DNA of 32,145 nucleotides from Aquabacterium sp. (GTDB lineage Bacteria > Pseudomonadota > Gammaproteobacteria > Burkholderiales > Burkholderiaceae_C), in contig NZ_JAUSAR010000033.1 of assembly GCF_030652515.1 (NCBI RefSeq), forward strand, positions 1 to 32,145, given 5' to 3'. The position numbers were made by a program, and so were the translations under genes. Positions 11,377 to 20,024 of this stretch are shown one piece after another. Each line of letters starts with the position of its first letter. The first letter of the stretch is position 1. The notes under the pieces were generated by a model. The model was not told the origin of the DNA. It worked only from the letters and a program-made list of their open reading frames with translations, and ran no database searches.

Positions 11377-12618
11377 ATGATTTCGAAATTGACCGTGTGG
11401 ACGACGGCGCGCCAGCGTTGGTCGGCCCTGATCCTGGCTTTGAAGCAGTGGCCCTGGGCCGAAACCCTGGTGACCCTGCGCCAGCGTTTTCGGGAAGACC
11501 GCCTGGGCATCACGGCAGGCAGCCTGACCTTCACCACCACGATCGCGCTGGTGCCTTTGTTCACGGTGATGCTGGCCTTGTTCAGCGCCTTCCCGGTGTT
11601 CGCGCGTTTTCGCAAGACGCTGGAGTTGCAGTTCATCCAGGGCTTTGTGCCCGATGCTATCGCCAAGCCGGTGCTGCTGTCGCTGACCAAATTTGCACTC
11701 AAGGCCAGCCAGTTGGGGGGCATGGGCCTGATCGTGCTGGCCGTGACCGCCTTGGCCCTGATGCTGACCATTGACCGCACGCTCAACGCCATCTGGCGGG
11801 TGCGCACGCCCAGGCCCATGGCGCAGCGGGTGCTGGTGTACTGGTCCGCGCTGACCCTGGGGCCGCTGGTGTTGGGCGCCAGCCTGTCGGTGACGTCGTA
11901 CCTGCTGTCGGCTTCGCGCGGACTGGTGGATGAGTTGCCCGGTGGGGTCGAGTTTTTCTTAGGGCTGATCGTTTTCAGCTTGCAGACTGCCGGGTTTGCC
12001 GCGCTGTTCCGGTTTGTACCCAACACCTACGTGCGCTGGGAACACGCCTGGGGCGGTGCCTTGTTCGTGTCGGGCACCCTGGAGTTGGGGCAAAAGGCGC
12101 TGGCCCTGTACCTCGGCAAGGTGCCGATCTACTCGACCATTTATGGTGCGTTCGCGGCCGTGCCCATCTTCCTGGTCTGGATCTACCTGAGCTGGGTGAT
12201 CGTGCTGATGGGGGCGGTGATCGCGGCCTACACGCCCAGTCTGCTGTCGCGGGTGAAGCGCTGGCCCGACACGCCGGGGCACCGATTCCAGCTGAGCCTG
12301 GCGCTGCTCAAGGCTTTGGCTGCGGTGCAGCATGAACAGCAAAAGGGCCATTCGGCCGAGGCCCTGGCGGCCTTGCTTCGCACCGATCCGCTGCAGATCG
12401 AGCCCATTTTGGAAACCTTGGTGGAGCTGGACTGGATTGCGCGGCTCGATGAGCCGGATGCGGAAGGCGGAGGCCGTTTTGTGCTGCTGTGCGATCCTGA
12501 CCGGACGGTCATGGCGCCACTGGTGGGGCGCCTTTTGCTCAAGCCCGATGGCTTCACCGATGGCTTTTGGGCGGCCGCCAAACTGGACGAGTTGACCCTG
12601 CGACAATCCCTGACGTAA
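11377..12618 (+). CDS. YihY/BrkB family membrane protein with C-terminal extension
   Basis: This 413-residue protein belongs to the YihY/virulence factor BrkB family (once wrongly called RNase BN). The N-terminal domain has six hydrophobic segments between about residues 45 and 285. Family patterns such as DRLGITAGSLTFTTTIALVPLF near the start and KVPIYSTIYGAFAAVPIFLVWIYLSW near the end are clear. After the membrane part comes a soluble tail of about 120 residues (295-413), with helices around 303-320 and 326-352 and a possible strand pair near 353-372 (LDWIARLDE, GRFVLLCDP). This looks like a degenerate winged-helix-type extension. The start ATG at 11377 has no clear SD. Function of the family is not settled. 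Confidence 0.88.
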   Translation: MISKLTVWTTARQRWSALILALKQWPWAETLVTLRQRFREDRLGITAGSLTFTTTIALVPLFTVMLALFSAFPVFARFRKTLELQFIQGFVPDAIAKPVLLSLTKFALKASQLGGMGLIVLAVTALALMLTIDRTLNAIWRVRTPRPMAQRVLVYWSALTLGPLVLGASLSVTSYLLSASRGLVDELPGGVEFFLGLIVFSLQTAGFAALFRFVPNTYVRWEHAWGGALFVSGTLELGQKALALYLGKVPIYSTIYGAFAAVPIFLVWIYLSWVIVLMGAVIAAYTPSLLSRVKRWPDTPGHRFQLSLALLKALAAVQHEQQKGHSAEALAALLRTDPLQIEPILETLVELDWIARLDEPDAEGGGRFVLLCDPDRTVMAPLVGRLLLKPDGFTDGFWAAAKLDELTLRQSLT

Positions 12619-12733
12619 CAGTGTGCAGGCCAAGTCAGGGTGAACCCGAGCCTGCCGCGCGCCGGATGGGCATTTGGGCACGGTTTGAGCTTCAAAAGCC
12701 CAGAATTTGCGCGGGTTTGAGCCCGATCACCCA

Positions 12734-12762
12734 TTGGCGTTTGCCACATATTGCGGCAATAT
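12734..12762 (+). promoter_or_regulatory. Candidate sigma70-type promoter of the CBS gene overlapping a perfect palindrome
   Basis: TTGGCG (12734-12739) and CAATAT (12757-12762) are spaced by 17 nt, a plausible -35/-10 pair, giving a leader of about 45 nt before the ATG at 12816. The 15-bp palindrome ATATTGC-G-GCAATAT (12748-12762) covers the 3' half of the spacer and the whole -10. That is where a repressor operator would lie. Both readings are from the sequence alone. The intergenic stretch from 12619 to 12733 shows nothing else I can name. Confidence 0.4.
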
Positions 12763-12815
12763 GACTCAACAGCGTCAGACGCACTGTGCAACCCCTGAAC
12801 AAGAGGAGACCGACC

Positions 12816-13283
12816 ATGAAAGTCAGCGACATCCTGCGAGTCAAAGGCAGCACGCTCTACACCGTGCAGCCTGAACAGCCCCTGTCCGAGGCGGTCAACA
12901 CCATGGCCCAGTTCGACATCGGATCCCTGGTGGTGATGGAGCACGGCGACGTGGTCGGCATGCTGACCTTCCGAGAGGTGATCCAGGCCGTGGTGCGCAA
13001 TGGGGGCGTCATGGGTGACACCCGCGTGCGCTCGGTGATGGACGACCACCCGCTCACCTGCACCCCCGACACCGAGATCGACGAAGTGCGCCGCATGATG
13101 CTCAGCCGCCACGCGCGCTACATGCCGGTCATGACGCAAAAAACCTTGATGGGCGTGATGTCGTTCTACGACGTGGCCAAGGCCGTGGTTGACAGCCAGG
13201 ACTTCGAAAACCGCATGCTCAAGGCCTACATCCGCGACTGGCCGGTGGAAGAAGAGGCTGGCGAGCGCCAGGCTTTGCTCTAA
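12816..13283 (+). CDS. Stand-alone tandem CBS-domain protein
   Basis: This 155-residue protein is almost entirely two CBS domains (about residues 1-62 and 70-127), followed by a short acidic tail. The family pattern is clear: SDILRVKG...[27 protein letters not shown]...[10 protein letters not shown], then [36 protein letters not shown]...[10 protein letters not shown]. Paired CBS domains bind adenine nucleotides such as AMP, ATP or NADH and sense energy state. No catalytic or channel domain is attached, so its partner is unknown. An AGAGGAG sequence at 12802-12808, 7 nt before the ATG, fixes the start. It is preceded by a candidate promoter with a palindrome and followed by a terminator-like hairpin, so it is probably a single-gene transcript. 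Confidence 0.92.
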   Translation: MKVSDILRVKGSTLYTVQPEQPLSEAVNTMAQFDIGSLVVMEHGDVVGMLTFREVIQAVVRNGGVMGDTRVRSVMDDHPLTCTPDTEIDEVRRMMLSRHARYMPVMTQKTLMGVMSFYDVAKAVVDSQDFENRMLKAYIRDWPVEEEAGERQALL

Positions 13284-13306
13284 GCAAGCAAGCCGCTTCC
13301 ACCCAA

Positions 13307-13330
13307 AACGCCCGGCTTTGTCCGGGCGTT
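13307..13330 (+). terminator. Terminator-like hairpin after the CBS gene
   Basis: A perfect 9-bp stem, AACGCCCGG / CCGGGCGTT, with a 6-nt loop lies 24 nt after the CBS stop. On the plus strand the tail is GTCGTC and not a T-run. On the minus strand the stem is followed by TTTTGGGT. It is the right size and place to end the CBS transcript, but the weak T-tail means it may be inefficient or may need help. Confidence 0.5.
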
Positions 13331-13386
13331 GTCGTCATGGGGGACAATGGCGGTCTCGCGTTTTTCGCAATTACCTGGTTCGCGCA

Positions 13387-14490
13387 ATGGCTGGCAGCAC
13401 CCTCGGACTTTTGTTTTCCGTCACCAATTTCGGCGAGTCGCATGGCCCTGGCATCGGCTGCGTAATCGATGGCTGCCCACCCGGCATGGTCTTGTCCGAG
13501 GCCGACATCCAGCCTGAGCTGGACCGCCGTCGCCCCGGCACCTCCCGCCACGTCACCCAGCGCAACGAGCCTGACGCGGTCGAAATCCTCAGCGGCGTCT
13601 ACGAAGGCAAGACCACCGGCGCCCCCATCGCCCTGCTGATCCGCAACACCGACCAGCGCAGCAAGGACTACGGCAACATCCTGCAGACTTTCCGCCCCGG
13701 CCACGCCGACTACACCTACTGGCACAAATACGGCCTGCGCGACCCGCGTGGTGGTGGCCGCTCCTCGGCGCGCCTCACTGCGCCCATGGTGGCAGCCGGT
13801 GCCGTGGCCAAGAAGTGGTTGCGTGAGCAGTACGGCACCGAGTTTCGCGGTTGCATGACCCAGCTCGGCAACATGCCCATCGCCTTCGAAGGCTGGGAGC
13901 ACGTGCACCAGAACCCCTTCTTCGCACCCAACACCAGCCAGATCCAAGCGCTGGAAGATTACATGGACGCCTTGCGCAAGGAAGGCGACTCCTGCGGCGC
14001 GCGCCTGACCGTCGAGGCCACCAAGGTGCCCGTCGGCCTGGGCGCGCCCCTGTTCGACAAGCTGGACGCCGACATCGCCTACGCCATGATGGGCATCAAC
14101 GCCGTCAAGGGCGTCGAAATTGGCGATGGCTTTGGCGTGGTGGCCCAGAAGGGCAGCGAGCATGGCGACGAGCTGACGCCCGAGGGCTTTGGCTCCAACC
14201 ACGCTGGGGGCGTGCTGGGGGGCATTTCCACCGGGCAGGACTTGCGCGTGTCGATCGCCATCAAGCCGACCAGCTCGATCCGCGTGCCGCGCCAGTCCAT
14301 CGACCTGGATGGACAGCCCGCCACGGTGGAAACTTTCGGTCGCCACGACCCTTGCGTGGGCATCCGCGCCACGCCAATCGCCGAGGCCATGCTGGCCCTG
14401 GTGTTGATCGACCACGCCTTGATGCACCGCGCGCAGTGTGGCGACGTGGTGGTGAGCACGCCGCAGATCGCGGCGCAGCGACCCGGCTGA
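13387..14490 (+). CDS. aroC: Chorismate synthase
   Basis: Chorismate synthase (367 aa) makes chorismate from 5-enolpyruvylshikimate-3-phosphate, the last step of the shikimate pathway, and needs reduced FMN. All three family signatures are seen: [18 protein letters not shown] near residues 17-34, [21 protein letters not shown] near 123-143, and [17 protein letters not shown] near 319-335. The length is standard for the long bacterial form. The ATG at 13387 gives [20 protein letters not shown], the usual N-terminus, although no clear SD precedes it. It is convergent with gloA (5-nt gap), and one of its users, pabBC, is encoded just beyond. Confidence 0.97.
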   Translation: MAGSTLGLLFSVTNFGESHGPGIGCVIDGCPPGMVLSEADIQPELDRRRPGTSRHVTQRNEPDAVEILSGVYEGKTTGAPIALLIRNTDQRSKDYGNILQTFRPGHADYTYWHKYGLRDPRGGGRSSARLTAPMVAAGAVAKKWLREQYGTEFRGCMTQLGNMPIAFEGWEHVHQNPFFAPNTSQIQALEDYMDALRKEGDSCGARLTVEATKVPVGLGAPLFDKLDADIAYAMMGINAVKGVEIGDGFGVVAQKGSEHGDELTPEGFGSNHAGGVLGGISTGQDLRVSIAIKPTSSIRVPRQSIDLDGQPATVETFGRHDPCVGIRATPIAEAMLALVLIDHALMHRAQCGDVVVSTPQIAAQRPG

Positions 14491-14495
14491 CTCGG

Positions 14496-14903
14496 TCAAT
14501 CCGTGATGCCGCGCTCGATCAATTCGATCTTGTAGCCATCCGGATCGGTGATGAAGGCGATCACCGTGTTGCCGCCCTTGACGGGTCCTGGCTCACGCGT
14601 GATGGCGCCCCCCAGGGCCACGGCCTTGTCGCGCACCGCCTGGCAGGTGGCCACGATGTCATCGACGCCAATGGCGATGTGGCCGTAAGCCGTGCCCAGT
14701 TCGTACTTGTCGACGCCGTAGTTGTAGGTCAGCTCCAACTCCGCCTGCCCCGGGTTGCCGCCGCCAAAAGCCAGGAAGGACAGGCTGTATTGCTGGTCGG
14801 GCCGGTCGGTGGTGCGCAGCAGGGTCATGCCCAGCACCTGGGTGTAAAAGTCGATGGAGCGTTGCAGGTTGGTGACCCGCAGCATGGTGTGCAGAAAGCG
14901 CAT
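14496..14903 (-). CDS. gloA: Lactoylglutathione lyase (glyoxalase I)
   Basis: Glyoxalase I (135 aa) turns the hemithioacetal of methylglyoxal and glutathione into S-lactoylglutathione. The sequence is very close to E. coli GloA over its length, with the metal ligands in place: His5, Glu57, His75 and Glu127. The motifs [41 protein letters not shown] and [11 protein letters not shown] are all visible. This suggests the Ni-type short enzyme. GGAGA at 14911-14915 lies 7 nt before the start and inside the end of pabBC, whose stop is only 3 nt upstream, so gloA is probably translated in coupling with it as the last gene of that operon. Confidence 0.96.
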   Translation of the reverse strand: MRFLHTMLRVTNLQRSIDFYTQVLGMTLLRTTDRPDQQYSLSFLAFGGGNPGQAELELTYNYGVDKYELGTAYGHIAIGVDDIVATCQAVRDKAVALGGAITREPGPVKGGNTVIAFITDPDGYKIELIERGITD

Positions 14904-14906
14904 TTT

Positions 14907-16730
14907 TCAATCTCCGGCGGGTGGTTCGGTGGGCAGCAGTTCGGCGTCCATCCAGCCGCGAACGCTGTTGATCAAGGCCAGGCCTTTGGCTTGGCGCAGC
15001 TCACCCAGGGTAATGGTGCGCTCGCGCACGCGGCCTTCGGCCAGCAAGGTTTCGCGCATCACGCCCGGCAGCAGTCCGGCCGACAAAGGCGGCGTGAACC
15101 ACTCGCCCGCCAGTTTCACGGCCACATTGCCGATGGTGAACTCGGTGACCTCGCCTTGGGCGTTCCACAGCAGGGTGTCGAAGCAGCCGGGTGGCGGGTT
15201 GAAGAGCGCATAGGCGCCGCGCTGCGTGGTCTTGTGGGCGATGAACTCATCCGCCGCAGGCATGGCATGGGCGGCCAAGGCCACGCGGATGGGCAGGGTC
15301 GTGGCCGCCAGGGGGCTGGATTCACACGTGGCCTGACCTTGGGCGTCCAGCAGCAGGCGCACCTTGTGGAGGCCCTGGGGATGTGCCTGCGCATGCCGGT
15401 TCAAGGTGCTGCGGACCGCTGCGAGGTCCAGCGGAAAACCAAAGTGTCTGGCCGCACGCGCCAGGCGCTGAAGGTGGGCGTCCAGCCTGGGGAGGTGGCC
15501 CTCTTCCAGCCGCAGTGATTCCAGCAGTTCAAAGGGCTGAGCCGCGCGCTTCAGGAAAGCCTGCTTGTGCCGCCATTCACTGGCCTCGGCTTCGGCCGTG
15601 GCGTCCAGCGTGATGCCGCTGCCGATGCCGCAATGGGCGTCCCAGCCAGGCTGCGATCCCGGCCGCAGCACAACGGTGCGTATGGGCACGTTGAAGGTCA
15701 CTTCACCCCCAGGTGCCATCAAGCCGACAGCGCCGCAGTACACGCCGCGCGGCGCGCCTTCCAGCGCCGCAATGTGGTGCATGGCGCGCCGTTTGGGTGC
15801 CCCGGTGATCGAGCCACAAGGGAACAGCGCCGCGAACACATCCGACAAGCGCAGGCCTTCGCGCGTGCGTGCCTGCACGGTCGAGGTCATCTGCAACACC
15901 GTGGGCAGAGCCTGCACGTCGAACAGCGAAGGCACCTGCACCGAGCCCAGCTGCGCGATGCGCGACAGGTCGTTGCGCAACAGGTCCACGATCATCAGGT
16001 TCTCGGCCCGCTCCTTGTCGCTGGTTTGCAGGTGCCGGGCGGCGGCAGCGTCTTCATCAGGCGTGCGGCCACGAGCCGCCGTGCCCTTCATGGGGCGGGT
16101 GGTGATCTGGTCGCCATGCCAATGGAAGAACAGCTCGGGCGACACGCTCAGCACATGGCTGAGGCCTGCGGCGGAGGGTTGCTCGGCGGTGTCCAGGTAG
16201 ACCGCGTAGCCATCGGGCTGGCTGCGGTGCAGGGCATGGAAGTACTGGAGCGCGGTCTCCGGCGCCTTCGGCTCAAGCTGGCTGCTCAGCGGCGTGGTCA
16301 GGTTGATCTGGTAGACCTCGCCCGCCCGGATCAATTCATGAATGGCCTCGATCTGCGAAGTGAAGGCGTGAGGGCTCAAGCTGGATTGCCAGGGCGTGGT
16401 TTGCCAGGCGCCCCGATGAGTCGCGGTGGGCCAGGGCAGGGCCTGGTCGAACACGGCGAACATGGCCAGCGCTTGGCCGGGCTCCGGCGGGCAAACGGGC
16501 AAATGATGGTCAAACGCGGGGGCCGCCTCATAGCCCACCCAGCCCACGCACCAGCGGCCTTGCCGGGCATGCTCGTGGGCTGCGTCGATGACGCTGCGCA
16601 CTTGGGCCAGGTCGGTGGCCACCAGCCAGGTCAACGCGGGGCCAAACGCGTGCCGTTGGCGGCAGCCTTGCGCGGCAGGAAAATCTAGCAAGGCCACCGG
16701 GGGTGGCGAAGGCACCGCGCTGATGCTCAT
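14907..16730 (-). CDS. pabB: Fused aminodeoxychorismate synthase component I / aminodeoxychorismate lyase
   Basis: This 607-residue protein joins two steps of p-aminobenzoate synthesis for folate. Residues 1 to about 390 are PabB-like. The chorismate-binding domain shows EVYQINLT (138-145), PMKGT with Lys215 (the PabB-type lysine, where anthranilate synthase has Ala), RAENLMIVDLLRNDLSR (241-257) and CGSITGAPK (305-313). Residues about 397-607 form a class IV PLP-enzyme domain like PabC, with HKTTQRGAY at 499-507 holding the likely PLP lysine, Lys500, and FTIGNVAVKL at 531-540. The ATG at 16730 (MSISAVPS) is preferred to upstream codons that would overlap dsbB. The glutamine amidotransferase partner PabA is not in the window. 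dsbB ends 19 nt upstream. The same fusion is common in Burkholderiales. Confidence 0.94.
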   Translation of the reverse strand: MSISAVPSPPPVALLDFPAAQGCRQRHAFGPALTWLVATDLAQVRSVIDAAHEHARQGRWCVGWVGYEAAPAFDHHLPVCPPEPGQALAMFAVFDQALPWPTATHRGAWQTTPWQSSLSPHAFTSQIEAIHELIRAGEVYQINLTTPLSSQLEPKAPETALQYFHALHRSQPDGYAVYLDTAEQPSAAGLSHVLSVSPELFFHWHGDQITTRPMKGTAARGRTPDEDAAAARHLQTSDKERAENLMIVDLLRNDLSRIAQLGSVQVPSLFDVQALPTVLQMTSTVQARTREGLRLSDVFAALFPCGSITGAPKRRAMHHIAALEGAPRGVYCGAVGLMAPGGEVTFNVPIRTVVLRPGSQPGWDAHCGIGSGITLDATAEAEASEWRHKQAFLKRAAQPFELLESLRLEEGHLPRLDAHLQRLARAARHFGFPLDLAAVRSTLNRHAQAHPQGLHKVRLLLDAQGQATCESSPLAATTLPIRVALAAHAMPAADEFIAHKTTQRGAYALFNPPPGCFDTLLWNAQGEVTEFTIGNVAVKLAGEWFTPPLSAGLLPGVMRETLLAEGRVRERTITLGELRQAKGLALINSVRGWMDAELLPTEPPAGD

Positions 16731-16749
16731 GGCAGCGAGCGAAATCGCT

Positions 16750-17250
16750 TCAGCCGCGCGCGCGCAGAGCGCACCACAAGCCTGCCAGGCCCAGCACCAC
16801 GAACAGCGCCAGGCTCCAGAACTCAAACGGCACACCCACGAGATTGGCGGCGGCATCGGCGCAGGATGAGCGCACCTCGAAGGCCGCTGGCAGCGCGGTG
16901 TCCAGGTGCAGGCTGGAGACGATGCGGTCCGCCAGGGTCAGGTTGCACGACGAGGTCTTGGCGGCCACGAAGTGCTGGTACCAGGCCGAGGCCGCACCTG
17001 ACGCAGCCGCCGGAACGATCAGCAGCGATGACAACACCGTGACCACGCGGCCACCGATCAATGCACCCAGCCCGGCCAGGATCGCGATCAGCAGGAACAG
17101 CACTCGCTGCAGGATGCACCAGGGGCAAGGCTGCATGTCCAGTTGGTATTGGGCAAACAGCGCAAAGCCCACGGCGGCCAGGCAGGCCAGGGCGATCAGG
17201 GCCAGCACCGGGCGACCGGACGGGGCAGGGCGGAGGTTGATCGAACGCAT
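16750..17250 (-). CDS. dsbB: Disulfide bond formation protein B
   Basis: DsbB (166 aa) is an inner-membrane protein that re-oxidises periplasmic DsbA and passes the electrons to quinone. Four membrane helices can be traced, with the two redox pairs in the periplasmic loops: Cys42-Cys45 in QPCPWCILQR and Cys102/Cys130 in the second loop. The CPWCILQRV motif is characteristic of the family. The protein starts with MRSINLRPAP before helix 1. The gap to the ridA-like gene upstream is 3 nt and that to pabBC downstream is 19 nt, so it lies inside a tight minus-strand cluster whose other members are unrelated in function. Confidence 0.95.
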   Translation of the reverse strand: MRSINLRPAPSGRPVLALIALACLAAVGFALFAQYQLDMQPCPWCILQRVLFLLIAILAGLGALIGGRVVTVLSSLLIVPAAASGAASAWYQHFVAAKTSSCNLTLADRIVSSLHLDTALPAAFEVRSSCADAAANLVGVPFEFWSLALFVVLGLAGLWCALRARG

Positions 17251-17253
17251 GGA

Positions 17254-17709
17254 TCAGGCCACTTCGGCGATGAGCTCGATCTCGACGCAGGCGCCCAGCG
17301 GAATTTGCGCCACGCCAAACGCGCTGCGCGCATGGCGGCCCGGCTCACCAAACACCTCGGCCAGCAGTTCGGAGCAGCCATTGGTGACCAGGTGGTGTTC
17401 GGTGAAATCAGGGGTGCTGTTGACCAGGCTCATGACCTTGACGATGCGCACCACATTGTCCAGGCCGCCAGCGGCCACCTGCAGCGTGCCCATCAGGTCG
17501 ATGGCCACGGCACGCGCGGCCTGCTGGCCTTCGGCGGTGGTCATGGTCTTGCCCAACTGGCCGACCCACACTTGCCCGTCTTTCTTGGCAATGTGGCCCG
17601 ACAAAAACACCAGGTTGCCCGTGCGCATGAAGGGCAGGTAGGAGGCGGCTGGCACGGCCACGGGGGGCAGCGTGATGCCCAGGGTGTCGAGGCGGTCTTG
17701 GATGGACAT
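17254..17709 (-). CDS. RidA/YjgF-family protein (long subgroup)
   Basis: This 151-residue protein belongs to the Rid/YjgF/YER057c/UK114 superfamily. It fits the longer subgroup (YjgF_endoribonc-like) with the opening LGITLPPVAVPAASYLPFMRTGNLVFLSGH. The C-terminal pattern RSAFGVAQIPLGACVEIELIAEV carries Arg128, at the place of the arginine that RidA uses to hydrolyse enamines/imines made by PLP enzymes. Whether this subgroup has that activity is less certain than for classical RidA. It is the first gene of a cluster with dsbB (3-nt gap), pabBC and gloA. The start ATG at 17709 has no strong SD. About 95 bp separate it from the ABC exporter gene, and nothing else is seen there. Confidence 0.88.
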   Translation of the reverse strand: MSIQDRLDTLGITLPPVAVPAASYLPFMRTGNLVFLSGHIAKKDGQVWVGQLGKTMTTAEGQQAARAVAIDLMGTLQVAAGGLDNVVRIVKVMSLVNSTPDFTEHHLVTNGCSELLAEVFGEPGRHARSAFGVAQIPLGACVEIELIAEVA

Positions 17710-17803
17710 GGTGGCAACAAATCAAGGGGGTGGAACGGCCCGCCGACAGCGGGTCAAAAGCGGCAGGTCAAAGCTTGCCCACGATCCTACACCGCCACCC
17801 GTG

Positions 17804-19585
17804 TCATGCTGTGGTGAAGGCCCATTGGCCACCCTGGCTCAGCACCAGCCGGTGGGAGTGAAAACCGTCCAGCGTGCTGCGGTGGCCCACGCTCACCAAC
17901 ATGCATTGCGGCAACTCTTTTCGCAGCAAGGTGTACAGCGCGTGCTCCAACCCTTCATCGGTGGCCGAGGTGGCTTCGTCCAGGAAGGCGATGCGGGGTT
18001 GGTTCAACAGCACGCGCGCAAATGCCAGGCGCTGCTGCTCGCCCAGCGACAGGATGCCGGACCAATCGGCGGGCTCGTCCAGGTGGGACTGCAAATGGCC
18101 CAGTTGCACCTTGAGCAAGGCGTCGTGGATCAGCGCGTCGTCCCGCACCAGTGCGGGGTAGGTCAGCGCGCTGCGCAAATTGCCCAGGGGCAGGTAAGGC
18201 CGTTGCGACAAGAACAGGGCGTGTGTGCCCATGGGCCGATCGACCGTGCCCTGGGCATGCGGCCAAAGCCCTGCCAGTGTGCGCAGCAAGGTGGTTTTGC
18301 CACTGCCGGAAGCGCCTTTGATCAGCATGCTCTGGCCGGGCTGCAAGGTGAGGCTCAAGCCTTGCACCAAGGGATGGCCGTCGGGCCGCGACACGCCCAC
18401 ACTTGCGATCACCAAGGCATCATCGCGGTCATTCAGCTGGATGCTGGGCAACGCGCGTGCTGCCTGGTTAGCGTCCATGAAACCCGTCAAGCGATCAAGG
18501 GCCGCGCGGTATTGCGCGAACTCGTCGTACGACATGCGAAAGAAGGACAGCGCATCTTGCACCTGGCCAAAGGCCTGCGAGGTTTGCATCACATCACCCA
18601 GTTTGATCGCACCGCTGAAGAAGCGAGGCGCCTGCAAGATGAAGGGAAACACCACGGCCAACTGGTTGGCGGCAAGGTTGAAGCCATCGAACTTCAAACC
18701 CCGGAACAGCAGTGCCCAAACATTGGCGATGACCGCCGCGAAGCGGTTCATCAGGGTGGCGCGTTCCACGCGCTCACCTTGGTAGAAGGCGATGTTCTCG
18801 GCGTTCTCACGCAAGCGCATGAGGGCGTAGCGGAAGTTGGCGCTCAAGCGTTCGTTCAGGAAGTTCAAGCTGATCAGCGGGCGGCCCAGCTTGAAGGCGA
18901 ACACGGTGACCACGATCACATAGATGTACACCAGGAAGACCATGGCGCGTGGCACCTCGATCCCCATGATGGCCAGGGCACCGGACAAACCCCACAAGAT
19001 GCCCGTGAAGGCCACCAGCGACACGACGGCATCGGCCGTGCCAATCGACAGCTTGCGGGAAGACGAGACAAACGTGGTGATGTCTTGCTGGATGCGCTGG
19101 TCGGGGTTGTCCACCGGCTCGTTCAGAAATTGGCCGCGGTAATAAGCATCGCCTTCCAGCCAATCTTTGGTCAGCCGCTCGTTCAACCAGGTGCGCCAGT
19201 CGATGTCGAAGGCCTGGCTGACGTAGGCAGTGAGCAGTGCCCTGAGCACATGCACGGTGGCCAGGATGCTGAAGATGCCCAGGAAGAACCAGAAGGCCTT
19301 TTGGTCGAGGGCCTGCAAGGCGCTGTAAAAGCCGTTGTACCAAAGCGAGAACAGCACGTTCATGCGCACCGAGAACATGGCCAGGAACAGGATGAAGGCC
19401 ACCGTCAACGTGGGTTTCCAACTGCGCCTGGGCGTCAGGTAGGGCCAGCCCAGGCGCAAAAACTGGCGCCCCCAACGGGTGCTGCGTGTGACCACAAACC
19501 CCACGGCCACGAACCCCACGCTGGTGAGGGCGAATGCCTGGGCCACCCACACCAGGCTGGCCACCAGCTCTTGACTCCAATCCAC
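17804..19585 (-). CDS. ABC exporter, fused permease/ATPase of the YddA/BacA type
   Basis: This 593-residue protein has an N-terminal ABC_membrane_2/SbmA-BacA-like membrane domain (helices near 10-32, 60-80, 97-122, 180-205, 213-232 and 300-320) and a C-terminal ATPase. ATPase motifs are complete: Walker A GASGSGKTT (424-432, Lys430), signature LSLGEQQRL (512-520), Walker B RIAFLDEATSATD (531-543) and the switch His568. The permease has the family stretch LFSLWYNGFYSALQALD and YYRGQFLNEPVDNPDQRIQQDI. Relatives move peptides such as bleomycin or microcins, or cobalamin, but the substrate here is unknown. The GTG at 19585 is chosen because AAGGAG lies 6 nt upstream. An ATG at 19603 (599 aa) has no SD of its own. 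No partner genes are adjacent on this strand. Confidence 0.92.
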   Translation of the reverse strand: MDWSQELVASLVWVAQAFALTSVGFVAVGFVVTRSTRWGRQFLRLGWPYLTPRRSWKPTLTVAFILFLAMFSVRMNVLFSLWYNGFYSALQALDQKAFWFFLGIFSILATVHVLRALLTAYVSQAFDIDWRTWLNERLTKDWLEGDAYYRGQFLNEPVDNPDQRIQQDITTFVSSSRKLSIGTADAVVSLVAFTGILWGLSGALAIMGIEVPRAMVFLVYIYVIVVTVFAFKLGRPLISLNFLNERLSANFRYALMRLRENAENIAFYQGERVERATLMNRFAAVIANVWALLFRGLKFDGFNLAANQLAVVFPFILQAPRFFSGAIKLGDVMQTSQAFGQVQDALSFFRMSYDEFAQYRAALDRLTGFMDANQAARALPSIQLNDRDDALVIASVGVSRPDGHPLVQGLSLTLQPGQSMLIKGASGSGKTTLLRTLAGLWPHAQGTVDRPMGTHALFLSQRPYLPLGNLRSALTYPALVRDDALIHDALLKVQLGHLQSHLDEPADWSGILSLGEQQRLAFARVLLNQPRIAFLDEATSATDEGLEHALYTLLRKELPQCMLVSVGHRSTLDGFHSHRLVLSQGGQWAFTTA

Positions 19586-19591
19586 TTCGGT

Positions 19592-19597
19592 CTCCTT
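19592..19597 (-). promoter_or_regulatory. Shine-Dalgarno AAGGAG that favours the GTG start of the ABC exporter
   Basis: On the minus strand AAGGAG is followed by six bases and then GTG at 19585. The ATG at 19603 lies upstream of this SD, so the SD would sit inside the coding region if that ATG were used. This is seen directly in the sequence. Proteomic N-termini could decide. Confidence 0.6.
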
Positions 19598-19723
19598 GCG
19601 CATGCTGTGCGAAGCAATTGTGCTTGACGGCCAGCCCCGGGTAGATTCCTGGCACGAATGGTGCACCTTCAGGCTAGACTGGACACGACCAGCACTGCGC
19701 GAGTGCTCACACGATGTATCACC

Positions 19724-19918
19724 ATGAATGATGATGACGAGCGTGACGCCTGGATTGACCGCTGCTCAGCCGAGTTGCGGGCCTTCCGACCCAGCCTGAG
19801 CGCTGACGAAGCCGAGCAGTTGGCCGCCGACATCTGGTGCGACTCTCCCAGCTTGGGGCCCGAAGACGCCGCCGAGCGCGAAGTGGCCAGTTGGCGCAGT
19901 CTGGGCATCAGGGACTGA
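19724..19918 (+). CDS. Small hypothetical acidic protein
   Basis: I do not recognise this 64-residue protein. It starts MNDDDERDAWIDRCSAELRAF and is acidic, soluble and helix-prone, with two Cys (14 and 39) and a SADEAEQLAADIW segment, and no membrane helix. The ATG at 19724 is preferred over a GTG at 19658 because the intervening residues look unlike coding sequence. Short acidic proteins with the LSADEAEQLAADIW pattern occur in Burkholderiales as conserved hypotheticals, as far as I recall. It is divergent from the ABC exporter and 106 nt before the next small gene. The gap holds only a weak 5-bp hairpin (CCCAC/GTGGG). Confidence 0.6.
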   Translation: MNDDDERDAWIDRCSAELRAFRPSLSADEAEQLAADIWCDSPSLGPEDAAEREVASWRSLGIRD

Positions 19919-20024
19919 CCGAGCCCCCTAATTTGGCACCGCCCACTCGCTCTTTGTGGGGGTTTCAAGCGCGCCGCCTCTGGCTACGATTCCTGCATCA
20001 CCAAGACGTGTGCAGGAGAGTGCG

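Noticed and set aside
17672..19627. A 651-codon open frame on the plus strand across the ABC exporter
   Set aside because: The opposite strand has complete ABC motifs. This frame is low-complexity Gln/His/Gly/Ala sequence with no recognisable domain.
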